Program-made: the position numbers and the translations under genes
Assembly (NCBI GenBank): GCA_046153945.1
Contig: JBJXFF010000201.1
Span: forward strand, 9,372-73,371
Origin: SXOA01 sp046153945
Lineage (GTDB): Bacteria > Planctomycetota > Planctomycetia > Pirellulales > Pirellulaceae
Direction: 5' to 3'
Length of the DNA: 64,000 nucleotides
The notes under the pieces: model-generated
The model's database searches: none
Told to the model about the DNA's origin: nothing
What the model saw: the letters and a program-made list of their open reading frames with translations, nothing else
In this document: piece after piece, positions 33,561 to 43,400 of the stretch
Position numbering within the stretch: position 1 is the first letter of the stretch
How the letters are laid out: every line of letters begins with the position of its first letter

Positions 33561-35051
33561 CTATCCCATCGCGACCGTCACCGTCTTCGTCTCGGTGTAA
33601 GCCCGCAGCCCTTCCTCGCCGAGCTCCCGTCCCATGCCGCTCATTTTGAAGCCGCCGAAGGGAGCGGCGGCGTCGAAGACGTCGTAGCAGTTGATCCAGA
33701 CGGTGCCGGCTTTGATTTTCTTGGCCAGGTAGTGGGCTTTGCCGACGTCCTTGGTCCAGACAGCGGCAGCGAGGCCGAAGGAGGTGTTATTGGCGCGGGC
33801 CACGATGTCGTCGGTGTCCTTGAAGGTCAGGACCGACATCACCGGGCCAAAGATTTCTTCGCGGGCGATGGCCATGTCGTCCTTTACGCCGCTAAACAGC
33901 GTCGGCTGGACGAAAAAGCCCTTGTCGCCGTGCCGCGAACCGCCGGAGACCATGGTGGCCCCCTGCTCCTGGCCGATGCCGATGTACTTCATGACCTTGT
34001 CGTATTGGGCCTTGTCCACTTGCGGGCCTTGCTCGGTCGAGGGGTCGAGCTGATTGCCGAGCTTTCTGGTCTTATTCATCGCGGCAACTTTCTCGATGAA
34101 CTTGTCGTGAACCTTCTCTTCCACATAAACACGGCTGCCGGCGCAGCAGCATTGGCCTTGATTGAAGTAGAGCCCAAAGTGAGCGCCCGCGGCAGCAGCG
34201 TCGAGGTCGCTGTCGGCATAGATGATGTTCGGGCTCTTGCCGCCCAGTTCGAAGGTGATTCGCTTGAGCGTCGGGGCCGCCTCCCGCATGATGATCTGGG
34301 CGGTCAACCCTTCACCGGTGAAGGCAATCTTATCGATGCCAGGATGCTTGACGACGGCCGCGCCCGCGGTCGGGCCGTAGCCGGGGACGATGTTAATGAC
34401 GCCATCGGGAATGCCCGCCTTCTGAGCCAGCCGAGCCATCCGCAGGCAAGTCAGCGGCGTTTGCTCCGCCGGCTTCATGACGATCGTGTAGCCGGCGGCC
34501 AGGGCGGGTCCCCACTTCCAGGCGACCATTAGCATTGGGAAGTTCCAGGGGATGATTTGCCCGACGACCCCGACCGGCTCCTTGCGGGTGTAGCAGAAGT
34601 AGTTTCCGCGAACCGGAATCGTCTGGCCGTGGATCTTGTCCGCATAGCCGGCGTAGTAGCGAAGGGCGTCGATGGTGAGGGGCAAGTCGGCGGCCTTCGC
34701 GTCGCGGATTGGCTTGCCGTTGTCGAGCGATTCGAGCGCGGCGAGTTCGTCGGCCTCTTCCTCAATCAGGTCCGCCAGCTTGTTCATCAGCCGCCCTCGG
34801 TCGCGGGCATCCATCGTGCTCCAGGGACCGCTCTCAAACGCCTTGCGAGCCGCCTTCGCCGCCAAATCCACGTCTGCCGCGTCCCCTTCGGCCACGCTGG
34901 CGATGACTTCTTCCGTGGCCGGGTTCACTGTTTCAAAGGTCTTGCCGCTCTGGGAGGGGACCCATTGCCCTCCGATGAAGACCTGCGTCTGGCGAATCTC
35001 GGGTTGCTTGGGGGAAGCAGCAGCCGGGCGAGGAAGAGTGGCGGTGGCCAT
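33561..35051 (-). CDS. NAD(P)-dependent aldehyde dehydrogenase
   Basis: A 496-aa ALDH-superfamily enzyme close to class 1/2 aldehyde or betaine-aldehyde dehydrogenases. Landmarks: PWNFPMLMVAWKWGPALAAG, the catalytic Glu in FELGGKSPNI, the catalytic Cys region NQGQCCCAGSR and EEIFGPVMSVLTF. The NAD-contact motif, usually FTGSTEVG, reads FTGEGLTAQ. It oxidises an aldehyde to an acid in the cytoplasm; the substrate is not clear. The N-terminus is Ala/Pro-rich and may be dispensable. Start ATG 35051 with a GGAG site. Confidence 0.92.
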   Translation of the reverse strand: MATATLPRPAAASPKQPEIRQTQVFIGGQWVPSQSGKTFETVNPATEEVIASVAEGDAADVDLAAKAARKAFESGPWSTMDARDRGRLMNKLADLIEEEADELAALESLDNGKPIRDAKAADLPLTIDALRYYAGYADKIHGQTIPVRGNYFCYTRKEPVGVVGQIIPWNFPMLMVAWKWGPALAAGYTIVMKPAEQTPLTCLRMARLAQKAGIPDGVINIVPGYGPTAGAAVVKHPGIDKIAFTGEGLTAQIIMREAAPTLKRITFELGGKSPNIIYADSDLDAAAAGAHFGLYFNQGQCCCAGSRVYVEEKVHDKFIEKVAAMNKTRKLGNQLDPSTEQGPQVDKAQYDKVMKYIGIGQEQGATMVSGGSRHGDKGFFVQPTLFSGVKDDMAIAREEIFGPVMSVLTFKDTDDIVARANNTSFGLAAAVWTKDVGKAHYLAKKIKAGTVWINCYDVFDAAAPFGGFKMSGMGRELGEEGLRAYTETKTVTVAMG

Positions 35052-35504
35052 GAAAGATCTCCGTAGGGGGCCAAGAGAGGTGTGTAGCGACTGTATGAAT
35101 TGTACCGGCCGGCGGAAGAGGGGGGCAAGTTCCTCTGTGTCACATTACGGTCCATCCAAGGAGAGTTGGCTATCCCCAGTCAGTGGCATGCCGACGTCAC
35201 AATCCATACATCCGTCCTCCCTAAGGACAACCGAATGTCAAAAGCAAGCAAAGGCGAATCTTGCACCCCCCCGAGCGATGGTTTCAAGACAAACCAAGAC
35301 CGATATCAACATTGACGGAAGTTGATGCGAGACTCACCTTCGCAAGCCAAGTCCGTCTTGAATTCGACCCACAAGCGGTTCTCTTTAGGCACCAAAGGAC
35401 TACCTGCCCCCAGTCCTGTCTTAGAGAGAACCGCTTTATTATTTCTTGGCCGGCAAGCCCAAGGTTGGGTGGCACGCCCACGGCTTTGCGTGGGCGTGAA
35501 ACAG
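35052..35504. other. Intergenic region with a hairpin near its right end
   Basis: A 453-bp stretch between two minus-strand genes. No coding frame was convincing. A hairpin at 35473-35498 (CACGCCCAC/GTGGGCGTG, 9 bp) lies just beyond the acyl-CoA ligase stop codon, so it could end its transcript, though there is no U-run. The rest shows nothing recognisable. Confidence 0.5.
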
Positions 35505-37214
35505 CTATTTCCGGTACATCATCTCGATTTCCACGGCGAAATTCGCTTCGATCACTTTGCGGCGGAGACTGAGCTTGGCAGTCATCTCGCCTGCTTCGAT
35601 GGTAAAACCTCGCGGAAGCAATGTGATCTTGCGAACCTGTTCAAAGGAAGAAACGCCGCTCAGCCGCTGATTGACGTGCTCCTGGACGAAAGCCAGAACC
35701 TGCGCGTGGGAATGGAAGCTTTCGTCTTGCACAACCGCGATTCCGTGGGAAGCAACCTCTGTTCTCAAGGCGTCAAGATTTGGCACCAGCAGGGCAGTGA
35801 GATAGTTGCGGTCGTCGCCGATGACCAGGGCTTGCACGATGAGCGGATCCTGGGTGAGGAGCGATTCCAGAAAGACCGGGGCGACGTTCTTGCCCCCGGA
35901 AGTGACGATGATCTCCTTTTTCCGGCCAGTGATATAAAGATAGCCGTCGTCGTCGATTCGGCCGTAGTCGCCAGTGTAGAGCCAGCCATCCTTAATAATC
36001 TCTGCGGTAGCTTTCTCATTCTTATAGTAGCCGGGCATCACATGCGGCCCGCGCGTGAGGATTTCGCCATCTTCGGCGATCTTCACTTCCACACCCGGAA
36101 TCGGCTTCCCCGCTGAGCCACGACGAACGGTTTTCTGCGTGGAAATGGAGATGACGGGGGAGGACTCGGAGAGGCCGTAGCCCTGCAGCAATGGAACCCC
36201 TTGCGAGTAGTAATAGTCGAACAGATGCTCCGGCAATGCTGCTCCGCCGCTGCAACACTGCTCGATTCGCCCGCCGAGAAGTTGCCGGAGAATGCCGGGA
36301 GAATTGAGCAATCCTTTCTCTTCCAAACCTCGCCGCACGCGGTCATAGAAGTACGGCACACCGTTCATGAACATCGGCTTCACCGCGGCGGCATCGGCAA
36401 TCACCGTTTCCCGCGATTCCGCAATGGCAAGCTGCGAACCTTCCACCAGCCAGATATAGAGGTCGCAGGTCCGGGCAAAAATATGCGACAGCGGCAAGAA
36501 ATTCAGCCGCACTTTGTCGCTGTAGTCTGTTCTGGGAGGCTCTTCGTCGGCGCGGAACATTTCCACGGTGCTGACCGTGTTGCTGATGAGGTTCGCCTGC
36601 GTCAGCATGACTCCTTTGGGCTCGCCCGTAGTGCCGGAGGTGTAGAGAATGGTGGCGACGCTGGAAGGATCGAGGCCAGGATCGGCAACGGCCGGCAGCG
36701 AATTTCCCAGTGCATTGAGCCGCGAAAGGAAATTCTGAATGCCCTCCAGCAGCGACGGAAACACCCCTGGTGGCAGCGGCTGGGAAGGGTCCGTGTCGAA
36801 TTCGACGAACATCAGGTCTTTGTTCGCCTGTTTCAGCGCCGTCAGCTTCGCGGATTGAGCAGGACCGGAAAGTAGAACCACTTTCGCCCCGCTATCCACG
36901 ATCTGCCAGCTAATCTGCTCTCCGGTCAGTGGCGCGTGAATGGGAACACTAATCGCTCCCAGCGACTGGATGGCCAAATCCGCCAGCACCCACTCCAGTC
37001 GATTCTCGGAGAGTAGGGCCACTCGATCGCCAAGCTGTACGCCAAATTGCGACAGCATCACGGCGAGGCAGCTCACCCGCTGATCTACTTCTCGCCAGGT
37101 TAGAGTCACGAATTTGCCGTCACGTTTGAACCAGAGCGCGGTACGATCGGCGTCGCATTGCACTCGGGCGGCGAAGAGTTGTGGAATCGTTTTGCAGCCG
37201 GTAAGAATTGCCAT
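35505..37214 (-). CDS. Long-chain acyl-CoA ligase / AMP-dependent synthetase
   Basis: A 569-aa adenylate-forming enzyme. It has the P-loop ILYTSGTTGEPKGVML, the YGLSESSPVIS motif, the hinge/A8 region GWLYTGDYGRIDDDGYL followed by ITGRKKEIIVTSGGKNV, and the FLPLSHIFAR element of long-chain ACSL enzymes. It activates a fatty acid with ATP and then joins CoA. Acyl-AMP enzymes often work with polyketide synthases, but this gene is about 9.7 kb from the PKS and can equally serve beta-oxidation with the acyl-CoA dehydrogenase nearby. ATG 37214. Ends before a hairpin at 35473. Confidence 0.9.
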   Translation of the reverse strand: MAILTGCKTIPQLFAARVQCDADRTALWFKRDGKFVTLTWREVDQRVSCLAVMLSQFGVQLGDRVALLSENRLEWVLADLAIQSLGAISVPIHAPLTGEQISWQIVDSGAKVVLLSGPAQSAKLTALKQANKDLMFVEFDTDPSQPLPPGVFPSLLEGIQNFLSRLNALGNSLPAVADPGLDPSSVATILYTSGTTGEPKGVMLTQANLISNTVSTVEMFRADEEPPRTDYSDKVRLNFLPLSHIFARTCDLYIWLVEGSQLAIAESRETVIADAAAVKPMFMNGVPYFYDRVRRGLEEKGLLNSPGILRQLLGGRIEQCCSGGAALPEHLFDYYYSQGVPLLQGYGLSESSPVISISTQKTVRRGSAGKPIPGVEVKIAEDGEILTRGPHVMPGYYKNEKATAEIIKDGWLYTGDYGRIDDDGYLYITGRKKEIIVTSGGKNVAPVFLESLLTQDPLIVQALVIGDDRNYLTALLVPNLDALRTEVASHGIAVVQDESFHSHAQVLAFVQEHVNQRLSGVSSFEQVRKITLLPRGFTIEAGEMTAKLSLRRKVIEANFAVEIEMMYRK

Positions 37215-37388
37215 GGCCTACCCAGTTGTGTTTTCTTTGGAGATGGGCATTATTCCACGGGTAGTGGGCCCGGGAATAGTAGGGCGTGGTTCCGGCGGAT
37301 GTGCCCGTTGTGCCGGCGTTTGCCCACGCCGATGACTAAGCCTAGAATCCAGTAGACACCGGTCGACCTGAATTTCTCCGCACTATTG

Positions 37389-37423
37389 TACTTAGTACTA
37401 AGTACTCAGTACTGAGTACCGAG
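37389..37423. repeat. Heptamer array (TACNNAG units)
   Basis: Five contiguous 7-nt units, TACTTAG, TACTAAG, TACTCAG, TACTGAG, TACCGAG, with variation only at positions 4 and 5. It lies in the divergent intergenic region before the acyl-CoA dehydrogenase. It has the heptanucleotide period of the STRR repeats described in cyanobacteria. Confidence 0.6.
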
Positions 37424-37476
37424 TTGACTCGCTTCTTCAATTTGCAATCTGACTTCTCCAATCCGCAATTCCCCCC

Positions 37477-39396
37477 ATGTCCACCACCTCCCCTCCGCCC
37501 CGCGCCGGCGATCCCTCCTCCGACCCCTCTTTCGCCGAAACCGCCATGCGCCTCGGCGGCAAGAGCGACGAGGAAGCCACGCGAACCGGGGCCATCGACA
37601 AGGCCGATGACGAAGTTGAGCGGCTGTTTGAGAAGCGGCGGCAGACGACGGCGAGCCCAGTGCATCGGGCGGTTTGGGACCGGGGCTTTCCCGTGGAGCT
37701 GTTTGATTCGGCGAATAAGAAGACGCCAGCCGACGTGCAGCAGGTGATGGATGCTTCGATTGCCGTCGTCGAGCGACATCGCAAGGCTGCAACGCTGCTG
37801 GATGAAAACGGCAAGACGCGTGAGTCTGTTTTGAAAGAGCTCGCCGCGGCGGGATATTGGAGCCTGCTCGTCGACCGCGAGTATGGCGGCAAGGGAGTTC
37901 CCTTCCGTTGCTTCGCGCCGTTCCTCACGCGAATGGCCCTCATCGACCCCACCATCGCCGGCCTGGCCAGCGTTCACGGCTGCATCGGCGCGGTGGATCC
38001 TGTCCGGACGTTCGGCAATGAAGAGCAGAAACGCCGCTACCTCCCCAAGCTGGCCAGTGGCGAGCGGCTGTCGGCCTTCGCGTTGACAGAGCCAGGGGCG
38101 GGAAGCGATTTGACCGCGCTCAAAACGAAAGCCGTCCTTCGCGGCGACACTTACTATGTCACCGGCGAAAAGCTGTTCATCACCAACGTCGTCCCCGGCC
38201 GCACGATTGGCCTGGTCTGCCTCATCGACGACAAGCCGGCGGTCCTGATCGCCGATTTGCCCGACCAGGAGAACGAACAGTTCGAGCTGGTGAAATACGG
38301 CCTGTACGCCCTCAAGCACACGCACAACCGGGGCATAAAGTTCAAGGACTTTCCTGTTCCCGCCGCGAATCTACTCAAAGTAGAAAAGGGGAACGGCCTG
38401 ACCATCGCCTACCACGGCCTCAATCTCGGCCGCATCGCCCTCTGTGCCAACGCCGCCGGCACGATGCGGCTGATGATGGGGAGCATGATTCCCTGGGGCA
38501 AGTTCCGCAAAACGTACGGCGAGGCGATTGAGAAGCGGGAACTGGTCCGCCGCCGCCTGGCCCGGCTGGCCGGCCTGATCGTCGGGTGCGACGCCCTGGT
38601 TGCCTGGTGCAGCACGCTCATCGACGAAGGCTACCGCGGCGAGATGGAGTGCGTCGTCGCCAAAATTTTCGGCAGCGAATCGCAAAAAGAAGCCGCCGTC
38701 GAGCTCTGCATGAAAACGCACGGCGGCCGCTCGTTCCTGCACGGCCACATCTTCGGCGACCACGTCCACGAGTACCTCGCCCCCTGCATCTACGAAGGGG
38801 AAGGGGAGATGCTCGGCATGGCCTTTTTCAAATCGCTCGTCAAGCAGCACGGCGTGCAATACTTCGAGCCGGTCGGCAAAGCACTGCAAGCCGCCGGCAT
38901 CAAGCATCCGAGCTTCGTGAACCCGGCCCACCTCTGGGCCCTCCGCAAAGCCGCCCCGCCGTATGCCATGTGGCTCATGCGGGAGAAGTTCACCTTCAAG
39001 CCGAGCGTGCAACTCCCTTCCATGCCGCCGCGCCTCCACGACCACGCCCAGTTCGCCAGCCGCGGCCTGCAGCGCCTGCCGCGGGAAATCAGCGGCATGA
39101 TGATGAAGCATCAACTCAAGCTCGCCGACCGCCAATGCCGCATGAGCGAGCTTTCATTGCGGGCCCAAAAACTCGTCGTCATGCTTTGCACTGCCCTCTA
39201 CGCCGCCAAGCAAGACAACGAAGTGATCCGCTCAGCCGCCGATCTTCTCTGCCAGGATCTCACCCGCGAACTTACGGGTAGTCGTCCGAGTGATGGTTAT
39301 TTCAAAGCGGCCAGCAAACTGGGGGAAACGATTGCGGATGGGGGTTTTCCGGGGATGGAGGGGGTGGAGGTGCCGGAGATTTTGATGAGGTATTAG
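37477..39396 (+). CDS. Acyl-CoA dehydrogenase, long form
   Basis: A 639-aa flavoenzyme. The middle part contains the typical FAD-side motif FALTEPGAGSDL, the YVTGEKLFITN segment and the region carrying the base Glu in YEGEGEMLGMAFF. The form is longer than ordinary medium-chain enzymes (about 390 aa) and resembles the long ACADs of VLCAD/FadE type with an extra C-terminal helical domain (residues 470-639). It oxidises acyl-CoA to enoyl-CoA. The N-terminus (1-45) is Pro/Ser-rich and probably disordered. It is divergent from the acyl-CoA ligase. Confidence 0.88.
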   Translation: MSTTSPPPRAGDPSSDPSFAETAMRLGGKSDEEATRTGAIDKADDEVERLFEKRRQTTASPVHRAVWDRGFPVELFDSANKKTPADVQQVMDASIAVVERHRKAATLLDENGKTRESVLKELAAAGYWSLLVDREYGGKGVPFRCFAPFLTRMALIDPTIAGLASVHGCIGAVDPVRTFGNEEQKRRYLPKLASGERLSAFALTEPGAGSDLTALKTKAVLRGDTYYVTGEKLFITNVVPGRTIGLVCLIDDKPAVLIADLPDQENEQFELVKYGLYALKHTHNRGIKFKDFPVPAANLLKVEKGNGLTIAYHGLNLGRIALCANAAGTMRLMMGSMIPWGKFRKTYGEAIEKRELVRRRLARLAGLIVGCDALVAWCSTLIDEGYRGEMECVVAKIFGSESQKEAAVELCMKTHGGRSFLHGHIFGDHVHEYLAPCIYEGEGEMLGMAFFKSLVKQHGVQYFEPVGKALQAAGIKHPSFVNPAHLWALRKAAPPYAMWLMREKFTFKPSVQLPSMPPRLHDHAQFASRGLQRLPREISGMMMKHQLKLADRQCRMSELSLRAQKLVVMLCTALYAAKQDNEVIRSAADLLCQDLTRELTGSRPSDGYFKAASKLGETIADGGFPGMEGVEVPEILMRY

Positions 39397-39428
39397 CCTT
39401 ATTTCAGTTCAGAATTCCGCCCGCGAAC

Positions 39429-39740
39429 CTACCAGGAAAATCCAGATTCCATCCAACGGATTACCGTAGAATATAGAATCAGCGCTTCGAGCAACGCCGC
39501 TGCTCCCCACAACAAGAATCCCCACCGGCGACAATAGATCAGGGTCGCTGCGCCAATTGGCACAGGAAAGAGAGAGGCGAAAACAATTGCCCGCCAATTA
39601 TCCGCTATCACTACAATGAAGAAGGCACCCAATACGATCGCGAGAAAGATCACTCCCGGAAAGTACTTCGAACTACGGCCAGCGGTATCCGTCTCCTCGG
39701 AGCCCACCTGCCTCGGTGATTCATAGGGGTTTGATTCCAC
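39429..39740 (-). CDS. NPYESP-type small membrane protein
   Basis: A 103-aa protein starting MESNPYESPRQVG, a soluble head typical of many planctomycete membrane proteins, followed by three hydrophobic segments (FPGVIFLAIVLGAFFIVVI; AIVFASLFPVPIGAATLI; FLLWGAAALLEALILY). The start is GTG 39740. It is flanked by repeats. Its function is unknown; the NPYESP head may be a sorting tag, but that is speculation. Confidence 0.6.
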   Translation of the reverse strand: MESNPYESPRQVGSEETDTAGRSSKYFPGVIFLAIVLGAFFIVVIADNWRAIVFASLFPVPIGAATLIYCRRWGFLLWGAAALLEALILYSTVIRWMESGFSW

Positions 39741-39761
39741 ATTGCTATTCTAGCGGTCTTC

Positions 39762-39986
39762 GAACCCCAACGGGGTTGCCGAGCGCAGCCCAGGGTCGCA
39801 CGCTTCGTGCGCACCCTGGGTAGAATCAATGATCGCAAGCCGAACCCCGAAGGGGTTACCGAATCGGCGGCGTTGGGATTGGTAACCCCTTTGGGGTTCA
39901 GGATCAAACTGGTTGCCATGTTCCCAGGTTGCGCTCGCAAAGCCTCGCGAACCTGGGCTGTACTGGGCAACCCCGTTGGGGTTCAA
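39762..39986. repeat. Inverted pair of multi-hairpin repeats
   Basis: Copy 1 starts at 39762 with GAACCCCAACGGGGTT, continues with AGCCCAGGGT-CGC...GCGCACCCTGGGT (second hairpin), and ends with GAACCCCGAAGGGGTTACC at about 39842-39860. Copy 2 runs in the opposite direction from about 39881 to 39986 and ends with CAACCCCGTTGGGGTTC. The two meet head to head across a 20-bp centre. Confidence 0.7.
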
Positions 39987-40304
39987 AACGGCCTCCATAC
40001 CATTGTCATCCAGGATTTCATCCGAATGTCCATCACTCACCGTTATCTTATTGGACGCGCTCGCAAAGGGTATCGCCGCATCGCGACTCCACCATGACAC
40101 TTCCACTTTTATTGAACTGGACACTTAGTATTTACATGGCCTTTTGTATAATATCGGAAAGGGGCGGAACTCCGTAGGTCTGCTAGGGAGGGTGTGATCC
40201 TTGACAATCGGGTCGAAGTTTATGCGTCAAGGAACCGTTGCACAATTCGTGCGCCGGGAACGCCTGCAGGTGGGACTCCAGCGGCAGCTTATTGAAACTG
40301 AAAT

Positions 40305-40414
40305 GGCCCCACCTAAAAGTGGGCCGTGTTGAAAAACCGGGGAGGTTTATCAACAGATGTTACGGGGACGTGCCGGGGGGGTGTGTTGCTAAACCCAGGG
40401 GGGATTTTCAACAC
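40305..40414. repeat. Inverted-repeat block resembling insertion-sequence ends
   Basis: A hairpin at 40305-40325 (GGCCCCAC...GTGGGCC), then GTGTTGAAAAACC (40326-40338) paired in inverse order with GGATTTTCAACAC (40402-40414), 12 of 13 matching. No transposase is present. It may be a relic of a mobile element or a folded RNA region just after the kinase gene. Confidence 0.4.
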
Positions 40415-40477
40415 AAAGGCAAAGGGTGGAGATTCTTGTTGAGACTGACGGGGAGATGTGTCGGCAGCGTAATTGCT

Positions 40478-43400
40478 TCAACGAATACCAACTATGCCCG
40501 CAGAAAACTGTTGGAGTCGATCGATTTCGCGCTGGAGGATTGAGTAGGCTTCGTCGGCGCCAGAAAGGTCGCCGGCTTTGCCCATGGCTTCCAGTCGTGA
40601 TGCCGCCGCTACGGTCGAAGGAGCGGCAAAATAAGCTGCCGCGCCCTTGATCGTATGTGCCATTCGCCGCACCTCGAACATGTTTTGCTGCTGAAGGGCA
40701 CTGCGCAGTGACAGCAGGTGCGCTCCAGATTCTTGGAAGAAGATTGCCAACAACTCTCGCAGCATCTCTTCGCTTCCTCCGACCAGATTCACGGCAGCCT
40801 TCCAGTCCATGGCCGGTTGGCTTGGCGGGGTCTCGAAGGAATCTTGGGGAGAATGTTTCCGACCTTCGATGACTTCGAATAGCAAGGCTGGTTGGATTGG
40901 TTTGGTCAAATAGTCATCCATACCAGCATTCAGACACCGCTCGCGATCTCCTTTGAGCGCGTGAGCCGTCATCGCGACAATCGGAATATGGCGGCCGGTC
41001 GATAATTCGTGCTGACGAATTGCCTGAGTCGCCTCAAAGCCGTCCATGTCCGGCATCTGGACGTCCATCAGCACGAGATCAAACGCATCTCGCAGTGCCG
41101 CCTCCACGGCGTCACGTCCGTTGCTGACAACCACAACTTCGTGCCCGCGCTTTTCCAGAAACTCCCGGGCAACCCGTTGGTTGACGAGCCCGTCTTCGGC
41201 CAGCAAGATTCGCAGTGATCGACGGGATTCCGCAACCGGCGGCGACGCCGCCACGGCTGGATCGATCGACTGTTCCCTTGTGCTGAGGACCCGGACGATC
41301 GCATTGCGCAAATCGGATTGCTTGACCGGTTTGATGAGGTATCGGGCAATTCCCAACTCCTGGCAGCGGGCCGAATTCTCCGTCATCCCGGCCGAAGAAA
41401 GCATGATCAACATGCAGTCTTGCAAATGTGGACGCTGACGAATCCGCTCCGCGAGCATAAAGCCGTCCATGTCCGGCATCATCACGTCTAAAAGCGCCAG
41501 GCGGAAAGGTTCTCCGCGAAGTGCCGCGTCGTCAAGCGCCGCGAGTGCTGCCGGCCCGCTCGCCGCCATGCTCGGCTGCATCCCCCAATTCGTGAGCAAA
41601 TCCTCGAGGATCCGCCGATTGGTCCGATTGTCATCCACCACCAGCACCGGCATGCCCGCCAGGCTCTCGGGGCTAATCCACGAATGCGTGGGCGAGCCCT
41701 GGGCGATTTCAAAGCGGACGGTAAAGTGGAATGCGCTCCCTTTGCCGGGCTCGCTCTCGACCCAGATGTTTCCCCCCATGAGCCGGACTAGTTGTTTGGA
41801 AATCGTCAGACCCAGACCAGTGCCGCCGAAGCGGCGCGTCGTCGACGAGTCGGCCTGATTAAAGGCTTCAAAAATCTGCTGCTGCTTGTCTAGGGGAATG
41901 CCGATTCCGGTGTCGCTAACGACAAAGTGCAAATCGACGTGCGAATCTTCAAGCTCTTCGACCATGACGACGACGACGATTTCCCCCTGCTCGGTGAATT
42001 TAAGCGCGTTCCCCACCAGGTTGATGACGATTTGACGCAGTCGCCCCGGATCACCGATGAGAGTATCCGGCACATCGGGAGGCACGAGATAAGTCAATTC
42101 CACACCCTTTTCTGCAGCCCGCAACCCAAAGGTTTGCATGGCATCTCCCAAGCTGTCGCGGAGCGGGAAATCAATGGTTTCCAGTTCCAGCTTGCCGGCC
42201 TCGACCTTGGAGAAGTCGAGAATGTCGTTAAGCAGCCGCAAGAGCGAATCAGCCGACTGCATGACTATGTTCAGATAGTCGCGCTGCTGATTGGTGAGAG
42301 TCGTCTGTAGGGCCAACTCCGCCATTCCCATAACACCATTCATGGGAGTACGGATCTCGTGGCTCATGTTGGCCAGGAAATCGCTCTTGGCCCGATTGGC
42401 ATTCTCAGCCACTTCTTTCGCCAGACGCAGTTCGTCCTCGCTGCGGCGCAGCTCGGCTGCTGTCCGTTCCAATTCGGCGTTGGAAACCGCCAGTTCCCGC
42501 GCGCGGGCTTCGGCGGCGGCGGTCCGTTCGGCAACTCGCTGTTCGAGTGTTTCATTCAATCGCTGAAGTTCGGCGAATCCTTCGGCATTTTCCAGGGCAG
42601 CGCCGGCAATTGTGGCAATGAACTCCGCCAGGCGCACGTCGTCGGCTTTGAATAGACCGCTGACATTGCGATGGTCGACGTAGAAGCATCCCGCTGGTTT
42701 GCCGCGAACGAACACCGGCGCACAAAGAGCCGAGCGAACGCCGGCGAGCAAGGCTCCGTCTTCGTCGAATTGACCTTCCGAATAAACAACGACTTTGCCC
42801 GTGGCTAGTGCGCGATCGGCCATGGCCCGACTGTATTCCGCCCGGTGGTCGCCGGCGACCATCGTTAGCTCTTCGGCGGCAGCGTCCCCCTGCAATTGAA
42901 GCAACAAGCAGCGTTCCCCTCGCAACAACCGGAGCGCCGCTTCTCGCACTTCTTTGAAGATGGTATCCCGCGACAATGCCGAGGCAATGCGGCGACCCGC
43001 ATCGAGGACCGTATCAAAACGGTCGACTAAAGAGAGCGTGGCTGTCTTCGCTTGCGCAGCCGGCTCCGGTTCGGCGGCCTCTCCGAGCGCAAAGTCCGCA
43101 CCCAGCGCGCGCAGTGCCTGGCGGGCCTTCGTCAAGTCCTTCTGAGCCTCCGGCCAGCCCACCTCCTTGCCGACGCGACCCCGAGCGAGCAACGTCTGAG
43201 CATGCTCGAATCGGGCACCCTGACGTTCCGCCACTGCCAGGCTTTCGTCCAGGTATTGTCTCGCCTTTCGAGTTGAACCCTGCATTGCCGCGACGAGGCC
43301 GGCCTCCCGCAGCGCATGTGGCAAGTCGTTTTGAAACGTCCGAGCGACCTTCAGGGCTTTTCCCACCACCTTGCTGGCTTGTTTCAACAGCGTCTTTCGA

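Larger units (their letters stand above)
39741..40477. other. Repeat-rich intergenic region before the hybrid kinase end
   Basis: A 737-bp stretch without a credible gene. It contains a head-to-head pair of multi-hairpin repeats (39762-39986) and a set of inverted structures at 40305-40414. Frames called inside it, such as 39750-40124, are made of repeat sequence and are not proteins. It separates the NPYESP gene from the hybrid kinase stop codon at 40478. Confidence 0.5.

Noticed and set aside
33732..34532. 266-aa plus-strand frame opposite ALDH
   Set aside because: ALDH motifs on the minus strand explain this DNA; the frame is a GC-bias shadow.
39750..40124. 124-aa minus frame in the repeat block
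   Set aside because: It is a translation of the multi-hairpin repeats, with residues such as NPNGV and TPLGF recurring as palindrome readouts.
40305..40414. An intact insertion sequence
   Set aside because: No transposase frame was found between or near the inverted ends, so only a relic could be proposed.
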